A stretch of DNA of 6,028 nt from Planctomycetota bacterium (GTDB taxonomy: Bacteria > Planctomycetota > Phycisphaerae > Sedimentisphaerales > Anaerobacaceae). Below are positions 1 through 5,615 of this stretch, in pieces. Every line of letters starts with the position of its first letter. The stretch's first letter is position 1. The notes under the pieces were generated by a model that was given only the letters and a program-made list of their open reading frames with translations, had not been told where the DNA came from and made no database searches. Position numbers and translations under genes: made by a program. The stretch covers positions 1,986,328-1,992,355 of the forward strand of contig CP070830.1 of NCBI GenBank assembly GCA_020344865.1, read 5' to 3'.

Positions 1-1
1 A

Positions 2-391
2 AATGCAGGCAAAGAGTCCTTGGCCGACGCTGTTAAGCGCGTATTCGGCGAGGAAGGATTCCAAGTTGCCTTCGAGGCAGCGGGCATTGAGGCGACTTTG
101 TCGGCGGCGATAGCAAACATCGAGAAAGGCGGAGAAATTGTTGTGCTGGGCGTCTTCGGAGAAAAACCGTGTATTGATATGTCGGTGGTAGGCGAGCACG
201 AGCTGAGCCTGATTGGAACGTTGATGTACAAACATGAAGATTACATCGAGGCGGCACAAATGATTTCTGAAGGAAAAATCATCACGGAACCTCTGGTCAC
301 GAAGCACTTTGCCTTCGAGCAATACGCGGAAGCGTACAAATACATCGAAGCTCAGGGCGATAAGACGATGAAGGTGATGATAGATTTATAA
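2..391 (+). CDS. Zinc-type (MDR) alcohol/polyol dehydrogenase, C-terminal fragment
   Basis: The reading frame is open from the left edge (first full codon at 2) to TAA at 389-391, so the gene starts outside the window and about 129 C-terminal residues are seen. The visible part matches the end of the medium-chain dehydrogenase/reductase fold. It begins in the second half of the Rossmann domain with FEAAG, then KGGEIVVLGVFGE (the usual 'G-G-x-x-V-x-x-G' strand and turn), and ends with the C-terminal segment typical of sorbitol/iditol, threonine and butanediol dehydrogenases (SLIGTLMY, then EGKI..PLVTKHFAFEQYAEAY). The enzymes of this family oxidise an alcohol or polyol with NAD(P)+ in the cytosol. 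The zinc ligands and substrate-pocket residues lie in the missing N-terminal part, so the substrate is unknown. Being first in a run with a fructokinase makes a polyol-to-ketose role plausible but unproven. An internal TTG at 20 is not the real start, because homology to the fold continues upstream of it. Confidence 0.88.
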   Translation, partial: NAGKESLADAVKRVFGEEGFQVAFEAAGIEATLSAAIANIEKGGEIVVLGVFGEKPCIDMSVVGEHELSLIGTLMYKHEDYIEAAQMISEGKIITEPLVTKHFAFEQYAEAYKYIEAQGDKTMKVMIDL

Positions 392-394
392 GAA

Positions 395-401
395 GTGAGG
401 T
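395..401 (+). promoter_or_regulatory. Ribosome binding site that supports a TTG start at 409
   Basis: GTGAGGT sits 7 bases before the TTG at 409, inside the 17-base gap after the dehydrogenase stop. It resembles the Shine-Dalgarno core GGAGGT. It matters because the sulfatase downstream has no ATG until codon 19, and starting there would remove the twin-arginine motif. Confidence 0.55.
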
Positions 402-408
402 AAGGGTA

Positions 409-1896
409 TTGAAAAGGCGTGATTTTCTGAGAGCTTTGGGTTACGGGGCGGCGGCGCTGGCGATGCCGCGGGCGCTGCTGGGCGGACAGAAGAAATATCC
501 GAATATCGTCTTTATCATGGCCGACGATATGGGCTATGGCGACGTGGGATGCTACAACCCTGAGTCGAAGATACCAACGCCCAATATGGACAAGTTAGCA
601 AGCGAGGGGGTTCGGTTTACCGATGCTCATACGCCATCAGCGGTATGCACGCCGACGCGTTACGGGGTTTTGACGGGCAGATACTGCTGGCGGTCGCGAC
701 TTAAGCGTGGAGTGTTCGGAGGGTTTAACCGGCCGTTGATTGAAAAAGAGCGGATGACGGTTGCATCGCTTTTGAAAAAGCACGGGTACGGAACAGCTTG
801 TATAGGTAAGTGGCATCTCGGTCTGAACTGGGGGACGAAGGAGGGGCGGCCGGCAGATATAGAGGAAGATTATGAACAGATGGAGGTTGATTTCAGCAAG
901 CCCATAAAAGATGGGCCGACAGAACGGGGTTTTGATTATTTCTTCGGCACAGCGGCCTGCACCACGGATGACCCACCATTTTGCTTTATCGAAGATGACC
1001 ATACAGTGGGGATACCGAATATAATCAGTCCGGTCGACCCGGCAGACGAAGACAGAGAGCTGCTGATGGTGCCGGGCTGGAGGCATGAAGATGCCGACAT
1101 TGAGTTTACCAACAAAGCGACAGCTTTTATTAAACAGCACGTAAAGAGTCAACCTGAAAATCCATTTTTTGTATATCTGCCGCTTTCGGTGCCGCATATA
1201 CCGTGGCTTCCGCCGGATTTTGTTAAGGGCAAGAGTAAGGCGGGGCCGCGTGGTGACCAGGTCGTGCTCTTCGACTGGAGTGTGGGGGAGGTGGTCAAAA
1301 CACTTGATAAGCTCGGGATAAGTGATAATACGCTGGTGATTATTACGAGTGATAACGGACCTCGCGAGGGAGTTAACGGGCATAAATCAGTGGGCGATTT
1401 GCGCGGCCTGAAAGGCAGCATATGGGAGGGCGGACATCGTGTGCCGTTTATAGCGCGGTGGCCGGGTAAGATAAGGGCAGGGACAACAAGCGATGAGATT
1501 ATCTGTCTGACGGATTTGATAGCAACATGTGCAGCAATTGTGGGAACGGAACTGCCGAAAGACGCAGGGCAGGACAGCTACAACATATTACCCGCCCTGC
1601 TGGGCAATAAGCTTGGCAAACCCATTCGTGAAGCAACTGTCCACCACTCCGGCGCAGGCGTGTTCGCTATTCGACAAGGAAAGTGGAAACTTATCCTCGA
1701 ATCCAAAGGCGCTGGATACCACGATGGCCCGCCTGAGCGCGGCTCGCCCGGCCAGCTATACAATCTGGTCGATGACCCGTATGAAAAAAACGATTTATGG
1801 GCGAAACGCCCTGAAATAGTAAAGCGGCTGACAAAACTCCTGGACAAGTACAAAAAACAGGGTTACAGCCGGCCAGTAAGGAGTCAGAAAAGTTGA
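409..1896 (+). CDS. Tat-exported S1 family sulfatase (arylsulfatase A / GALNS type)
   Basis: This is a 495-residue type I sulfatase, a normal length for the family, which hydrolyses sulfate esters using a formylglycine made from cysteine. Residues 1-26 form a signal with KRRDFL followed by an Ala/Leu/Gly-rich stretch, which fits the twin-arginine pathway and an extracytoplasmic site of action. The TTG start keeps this motif. Catalytic features seen are the metal-binding pair D39-D40 (MADDMGYGD), the modification motif CTPTR at 80-84 with C80 as the formylglycine precursor followed by the LTGR element, GKWHLG with K134 and H136, VPHIP with H263, SDNGP with D315-N316, and K335 in LKG. The end has the usual KWKLI and LYNLVDDPYEKNDL segments. 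Position 4 of the motif is Thr, where Ser is commonest; the CxPxR core is intact. The substrate is not predictable: arylsulfatase-A-like proteins with this N-terminal style act on various sulfated glycans. The gene lies 17 bases after the dehydrogenase and overlaps the next sulfatase. Confidence 0.95.
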   Translation: MKRRDFLRALGYGAAALAMPRALLGGQKKYPNIVFIMADDMGYGDVGCYNPESKIPTPNMDKLASEGVRFTDAHTPSAVCTPTRYGVLTGRYCWRSRLKRGVFGGFNRPLIEKERMTVASLLKKHGYGTACIGKWHLGLNWGTKEGRPADIEEDYEQMEVDFSKPIKDGPTERGFDYFFGTAACTTDDPPFCFIEDDHTVGIPNIISPVDPADEDRELLMVPGWRHEDADIEFTNKATAFIKQHVKSQPENPFFVYLPLSVPHIPWLPPDFVKGKSKAGPRGDQVVLFDWSVGEVVKTLDKLGISDNTLVIITSDNGPREGVNGHKSVGDLRGLKGSIWEGGHRVPFIARWPGKIRAGTTSDEIICLTDLIATCAAIVGTELPKDAGQDSYNILPALLGNKLGKPIREATVHHSGAGVFAIRQGKWKLILESKGAGYHDGPPERGSPGQLYNLVDDPYEKNDLWAKRPEIVKRLTKLLDKYKKQGYSRPVRSQKS

Positions 1897-1898
1897 TG
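1877..1898 (+). promoter_or_regulatory. Ribosome binding site and TGATG stop/start overlap between the two sulfatases
   Basis: TAAGGAG at 1877-1883 is a strong Shine-Dalgarno match lying inside the end of the first sulfatase. TGATG at 1894-1898 joins the stop codon (1894-1896) and an ATG (1896-1898). An in-frame TTG at 1893 lies directly before that ATG. Spacing from the Shine-Dalgarno is 9 bases to the TTG and 12 to the ATG, so the two starts differ by one methionine and cannot be separated by eye. The overlap suggests translational coupling, which would keep the two sulfatases in step. Confidence 0.55.
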
Positions 1899-3440
1899 AA
1901 GCGCCGTGATTTTTTAAAAATTGCCAGCTTAGGTGCGGCAGCGTTAATGTCACCCAAGATGCTTTTCGCACAACGAAAATCCGAGAAACGGCCGAACATT
2001 CTGTTTATCATGTCCGATGACCATGCGGCGCCGGCGATAAGTGCCTACGGCGGATTTCTGGCTGATATTGCGAAAACTCCAAACATCGACCGGCTTGCAA
2101 AAGAGGGCATGCGGTTTGATAACTGCTTTTGCACGAATTCCATCTGTACGCCCAGCCGGGCCGTCATTTTGACGGGAAAATACAGTCACAAAAACGGAGT
2201 TCTGACTCTGGACGACGAGTTCGACGGCACTCAGCAGACTTTTCCCAAGCTGCTGCAAAGGGCGGGATATTACACAGGTGTTGTCGGCAAGTGGCATCTG
2301 AAAACCGAGCCAACAGGATTCAATTATTACAATGTACTGCCAGGCCAGGGTCTGTATTTTAATCCCATTATGTATGAGTCGACAATGCCTTGGTGGAATA
2401 AAGAAGGGACGATTTGGTGGGAAGATCTGGAAGCCGTTGAAGAAGGAAAAGGAGGCGGCAAACAATACAAAGGTTATGTCACGGATATAATTACGGATGT
2501 TGCCCTGGATTTCCTGAAAGACCGGCCGAAGGACAAACCGTTCTGTTTATTGTATCAGCATAAAGCGCCGCATGATATGTGGGAATACGATGAAAAGCAT
2601 GCGGAACTGTTCAGGGATGTTGAAATCCCGGAGCCTGCGAATCTGTTTGACAGCCATGCACACCGCGGTATGGCGATTAAACGCTGCACACAAAAAATCG
2701 GAAGAAACCACACGCTGTATGAGGATGAAACCGAGCATTTGTCGGGACGCAAACGCAAAAAGAAGCAATATCAGATTTACATCAAGAGCTATCTGCGGTG
2801 CGTGGCTTCCATCGACGACAACATTGGGCACGTGCTGGATTATCTCGACAAAACAGGGCTAACAAAGAATACGATAGTTGTCTATACGTCGGACCAAGGC
2901 TTTTTCATCGGAGAGCATGGTCTTTTCGACAAGCGCTTTATGTATGAGGAATCGCTGCGGATGCCCCTGCTTATCCGGTATCCGCGCGAGGTAAAAGCGG
3001 CGAGTGTGAATGATGATATTGTAGTTAACGCGGATTTCGCGGAGACATTTCTTGATTATGCCGGACTGTCGGTGCCGGGTGATATGCAGGGGCGGAGTTT
3101 ACGGCCGCTGCTAAAGGGCAGGACGCCAGAGGACTGGCGCAGGAGCATGTACTATCGGTACTGGATGCATCGTGCGCACTTCAACATAGCAGCGCACTTC
3201 GGGGTGCGGACCAAACGATACAAGCTAATTTATTACTATGGTCTACCGCTCGATGCAAGAGGAGCCAGAGAAAGACCTACGCGGCCGGAGTGGGAGCTGT
3301 TTGATTTGGAGAAAGACCCGAGGGAGATGTATAACGTGTACGGCAAACCGGAATATTCGGATATTGCTGAGAAACTGAAGGCCGAGTTAGTAAGGCTCCG
3401 CGAAGAATTCGAAGATGAGGACGAGGTTGCACTAATATGA
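1896..3440 (+). CDS. Tat-exported S1 family sulfatase (N-acetylglucosamine-6-sulfatase-like)
   Basis: This is a second formylglycine sulfatase, 514 residues from the ATG at 1896 (515 from the in-frame TTG at 1893). It opens with KRRDFLKIA and a short hydrophobic stretch to about residue 25, again a twin-arginine-type signal. Active-site features in order are D41-D42 (MSDDH), CTPSR at 84-88 with C84 as the formylglycine precursor, GKWH with K132 and H134, H226 in KAPHDMW, SDQG with D333-Q334, and GEHG..DKRFMYEES with H341 and K346. The last segment and the YLRCVASIDDNIG helix before it resemble bacterial sulfatases grouped with N-acetylglucosamine-6-sulfatases (possibly SulfAtlas S1_11). That subfamily call is from memory and tentative. 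The C-terminal region has GVRTKRYKLIYYYG and WELFDLEKDPREMYN, standard for the fold. A run of basic residues (RKRKKK, 285-290) stands out. This is not a recent copy of the preceding sulfatase: outside the signal and catalytic motifs the two differ throughout. Confidence 0.95.
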   Translation: MKRRDFLKIASLGAAALMSPKMLFAQRKSEKRPNILFIMSDDHAAPAISAYGGFLADIAKTPNIDRLAKEGMRFDNCFCTNSICTPSRAVILTGKYSHKNGVLTLDDEFDGTQQTFPKLLQRAGYYTGVVGKWHLKTEPTGFNYYNVLPGQGLYFNPIMYESTMPWWNKEGTIWWEDLEAVEEGKGGGKQYKGYVTDIITDVALDFLKDRPKDKPFCLLYQHKAPHDMWEYDEKHAELFRDVEIPEPANLFDSHAHRGMAIKRCTQKIGRNHTLYEDETEHLSGRKRKKKQYQIYIKSYLRCVASIDDNIGHVLDYLDKTGLTKNTIVVYTSDQGFFIGEHGLFDKRFMYEESLRMPLLIRYPREVKAASVNDDIVVNADFAETFLDYAGLSVPGDMQGRSLRPLLKGRTPEDWRRSMYYRYWMHRAHFNIAAHFGVRTKRYKLIYYYGLPLDARGARERPTRPEWELFDLEKDPREMYNVYGKPEYSDIAEKLKAELVRLREEFEDEDEVALI

Positions 3441-3447
3441 GCGAAAG

Positions 3448-4347
3448 ATGGGCAAGAGCGAACGAAAATTTATCATGGTCGGCTTAGGTGAGATTCTCTG
3501 GGACATGCTGCCAGAGGGCAAGCAGCTCGGCGGAGCGCCAGCTAATTTCGCATATCATGCCCAGGCATTGGGCGGGCAAGGTGTTGTAGTCAGTTGTATC
3601 GGCGACGACGATTTGGGCAAGGAGATACTGGGCTGTCTTGACGAAATGAAACTGGACAGCAAGTATGTGGCAGTAGATGGAGGCCATCCGACGGGCACGG
3701 TGACTATCAGACTGGATGAAAACGGCAAGCCCGATTACATCATCCACGAGAATGTGGCGTGGGACTTCATTCCGTCAAGTTCTGCGCTATTGAGTCTGGC
3801 TGGAGAGACCGACGCAGTCTGCTTCGGCTCGCTGTGCCAGAGGTCAGAGGTTTCGCAGAAAACGGTGCGGAGCTTTCTTACCGCAACGCGGCCGGATTGT
3901 ATTCGCTTGTTTGATATAAACATACGTCAATCATACTATAATGAGGATGTTGTTCGCACTATGCTCAAGCTGTCGAACGTCTTGAAGCTGAACGACGAGG
4001 AGCTTGTGATAGTGGCGGGCTTACTGGGCATCAAAGGTTCGGATACCAACGTTCTCTCGGAGCTGACTAAGCGGTACGAGCTTTCTCTGATTGCGCTGAC
4101 CAAAGGGCCCGAGGGAAGCCGGCTATATACAGGCAGCAGGGACTGCGAATGCGAGGCCGCTCCAATAGACAAAATCGCCGATACGGTCGGTGCGGGTGAT
4201 GCTTTCAGCGCCGCCATCGCTATCGGATGGCTGCGAGGCGACGACCTCGACAGAATAAATGCCAAGGCCAGCCGCGTAGCCAGCTTTGTCTGTTCTCAGA
4301 GCGGCGCGACACCCCCCCTGGCCGAGGATTTAACAGAAGGGAGATAG
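3448..4347 (+). CDS. PfkB family sugar kinase, fructokinase-like
   Basis: This 299-residue cytosolic kinase of the ribokinase/PfkB family is the usual length for a fructokinase and probably phosphorylates a ketose with ATP. It opens with GLGEILWDMLPEG and the sugar-binding signature GGAPANFAYHA (28-38). It continues with IGDDDLGKEIL (51-61), DINIR (156-160), KLNDEE (180-185), the nucleotide-site segment LTKGPEGS (217-224 region), and the PfkB signature DTVGAGDAF (245-253), in which D251 is the expected catalytic base. It ends with the CSQSGATP segment common in fructokinases. These features favour fructose, giving fructose 6-phosphate, but related kinases take other sugars. The gene begins 7 bases after the sulfatase stop. 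The Shine-Dalgarno before ATG 3448 is weak, and ATG 3475 (codon 10) sits exactly where many family members start, so the first nine residues are uncertain. Coupling to the upstream gene would explain the weak site. Confidence 0.93.
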   Translation: MGKSERKFIMVGLGEILWDMLPEGKQLGGAPANFAYHAQALGGQGVVVSCIGDDDLGKEILGCLDEMKLDSKYVAVDGGHPTGTVTIRLDENGKPDYIIHENVAWDFIPSSSALLSLAGETDAVCFGSLCQRSEVSQKTVRSFLTATRPDCIRLFDINIRQSYYNEDVVRTMLKLSNVLKLNDEELVIVAGLLGIKGSDTNVLSELTKRYELSLIALTKGPEGSRLYTGSRDCECEAAPIDKIADTVGAGDAFSAAIAIGWLRGDDLDRINAKASRVASFVCSQSGATPPLAEDLTEGR

Positions 4348-4352
4348 AAATA

Positions 4353-4403
4353 TTGAATTTATACGAGATTTTGAATAGACTGTCTGAAGTTAATAAGTAT
4401 TAA
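4353..4403 (+). other. Possible 16-residue small ORF between the kinase and the dehydrogenase
   Basis: In the 69-base gap at 4348-4416 a TTG at 4353 opens a frame that runs to TAA at 4401-4403 and reads MNLYEILNRLSEVNKY. A good Shine-Dalgarno, AGAAGGGAG at 4335-4343, lies 9 bases before it, inside the end of the kinase gene. The peptide would be an amphipathic helix. It could be a real small protein, a leader whose translation affects the dehydrogenase start just downstream, the remaining 5' end of a deleted gene, or chance. A frame this short is easily produced by chance, so the main support is the ribosome binding site. No family is recognised. Confidence 0.25.
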
Positions 4404-4410
4404 AGAAGGG
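4404..4410 (+). promoter_or_regulatory. Ribosome binding site of the iron-dependent alcohol dehydrogenase
   Basis: AGAAGGG lies 6 bases before the ATG at 4417, with an AT-rich spacer (TTTAAA). It fixes the start of the dehydrogenase and begins immediately after the stop codon of the 16-codon ORF. Confidence 0.55.
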
Positions 4411-4416
4411 TTTAAA

Positions 4417-5583
4417 ATGAAGAATTTCAATTACTATCAACCGACGGAAATCAGATTTGGATGCGGTCGTTTAAGTGAAGCTGGAGAGGTGGCAGCCAAG
4501 CTCGGCAAGCGCTGCCTTTTGGTGACGGTGCCGGCCTTTGCAGCTCTTGAGCCGGTATTCGATAAGGTCAAGGCCTCGCTCGCGGACGCCGGTGTCGAGG
4601 TGGCACATTTCGATGGGGTGGTTCCCAATCCCACAACGGAAAGTATCACTGCCGGAGCGAAGGCAGCCAAGGCCCATAAGGCCGATGTAGTGCTCGGACT
4701 GGGCGGCGGATCCAGTATGGACTCGGCCAAGGCTATAGCCGTCGAAGCCAGCCATAAGGGAACGTGCTGGGACTACCTATGGTTCAGTGAAACGCAGCCG
4801 ACGGAAAAGACACTGCCCGTCATCGCTGTTACAACCACTTCGGGGACCGGTTCACATGTCACGCAGGTGGCGGTGGTCACCAACACTGAAAAACGTGACA
4901 AGTCAGCAATCTACAACCCGATTGTCTACCCACGTGTGAGCATTGTAGACCCGGAGCTTATGGTGACGGTGCCGGAACACGTTACCGCTTCAACCGGCTT
5001 CGATGTGTTCTGTCATGCGTTTGAAACATATATTCACCCCAATGCCTCACCATATACCGACATAATCGCCGAAGAAGCGATTCGATTAGTGGCAAAATAT
5101 CTGCCTGTGGTGGTAAAGGACGGAGCAAACATAGAGGCCAGGACAGCGATGGCGTGGGCCGATACACTGGCGGGTCTGTGCATCGCCAATGCGGGCGTGA
5201 CTTTGCCGCACGGTATGGGTATGGCCATCGGGGGCATGTATCCACACGTGATGCACGGCGAGGCTCTGGCGGTAACGTATCCTGACTTTATGCGTTACAC
5301 ATACCGATCGGCCCTTAAGCAATTTGCCACTGTGGGCCGCATTTTCAACAGTGCCCTTGAATCTGAAAGTGACGAAACAGCGGCCGAAAAATCCTGCGAA
5401 GAAATAGACAGGCTGCTGAAAGAAATCGGCATGTGGCTAACGCTCGACGGTCTTAAGGTGCCGGAAGATGAACTGCCACAGTTAGCTGAGCAGTGTCTGG
5501 TTCTTCCTGATTATAAGTCCAATCCGAAGGTCGCAACACCTGACGATGTCAGCGAAATACTCAAGTCCAGCTATAGACGTTGA
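4417..5583 (+). CDS. Iron-dependent (group III) alcohol dehydrogenase
   Basis: This 388-residue enzyme has the usual length of the iron-containing alcohol dehydrogenase family (FucO, butanol and 1,3-propanediol dehydrogenases), which interconvert alcohols and aldehydes or ketones with NAD(P)H in the cytosol. The N-terminal domain starts with NFNYYQPTEIRFGCGR and carries the nucleotide-binding motif GGGSSMD (96-102) and TTTSGTGS (139-146). The C-terminal metal domain shows all four expected ligands: D196 and H200 (GFDVFCHAFE), H265 (LPHGMGMAIGG) and H280 (VMHGEALA). The residue after TTSGTGS is His147, where many relatives have Glu. The substrate cannot be read from sequence. Lactaldehyde reduction to propanediol, as in deoxy-sugar breakdown, is one possibility for a sulfated-glycan locus, and a simple short-chain alcohol is another. 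A 69-base gap separates it from the kinase, so it may be the last gene of the operon or have its own promoter. Its stop (TGA, 5581-5583) faces a convergent gene. Confidence 0.95.
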   Translation: MKNFNYYQPTEIRFGCGRLSEAGEVAAKLGKRCLLVTVPAFAALEPVFDKVKASLADAGVEVAHFDGVVPNPTTESITAGAKAAKAHKADVVLGLGGGSSMDSAKAIAVEASHKGTCWDYLWFSETQPTEKTLPVIAVTTTSGTGSHVTQVAVVTNTEKRDKSAIYNPIVYPRVSIVDPELMVTVPEHVTASTGFDVFCHAFETYIHPNASPYTDIIAEEAIRLVAKYLPVVVKDGANIEARTAMAWADTLAGLCIANAGVTLPHGMGMAIGGMYPHVMHGEALAVTYPDFMRYTYRSALKQFATVGRIFNSALESESDETAAEKSCEEIDRLLKEIGMWLTLDGLKVPEDELPQLAEQCLVLPDYKSNPKVATPDDVSEILKSSYRR

Positions 5584-5615
5584 GTAGCACAAAGTTCGCG
5601 TAGAACAAGACCTGG
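5584..5615. other. Short convergent intergenic region, no clear terminator
   Basis: Only 32 bases separate the two stop codons. Two small inverted repeats are visible: GTTC/GAAC at 5594-5606 with a 5-base loop, and AAGAC/GTCTT at 5607-5623 with a 7-base loop, the latter running into the end of the - strand gene. Neither stem is longer than 5 bp and neither is followed by a T run on either strand, so an intrinsic terminator is not supported. Termination may be Rho-dependent or lie inside the opposing gene. Confidence 0.3.

Noticed and set aside
637..1383. 248-codon open frame on the - strand inside the first sulfatase
   Set aside because: It lies antisense to a gene with every catalytic motif intact. 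Its translation is rich in Arg, His, Pro and Cys with no recognisable domain, as expected for an antisense shadow.
1910..1920. T6A5 run with a TTTAAAA heptamer that fits the -1 slippery pattern, near the start of the second sulfatase
   Set aside because: It encodes Phe-Leu-Lys of the twin-arginine signal. A -1 shift would give a short frame with no recognisable product, so chance is the simpler explanation.
1950..2465. 171-codon open frame on the - strand inside the second sulfatase
   Set aside because: It is fully covered by a confident coding sequence, shows no domain and has no ribosome binding site context worth noting.
409..3440. The two sulfatases as a recent tandem duplication
   Set aside because: They share only the signal peptide style and catalytic motifs. 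Their spacing between motifs, middle regions and C-termini differ throughout.
4312..4318. Run of seven C near the end of the kinase gene as a possible frameshift error
   Set aside because: The frame before and after reads the conserved kinase ending QSGATPPL, so the run appears correctly sequenced and in frame.
4353..4381. Possible promoter TTGAAT - 17 bases - TAGACT before the iron-dependent dehydrogenase
   Set aside because: Each hexamer matches the sigma-70 consensus at only 4 of 6 positions in an AT-rich gap, and the host's promoter consensus is unknown. It is possible but not supported.
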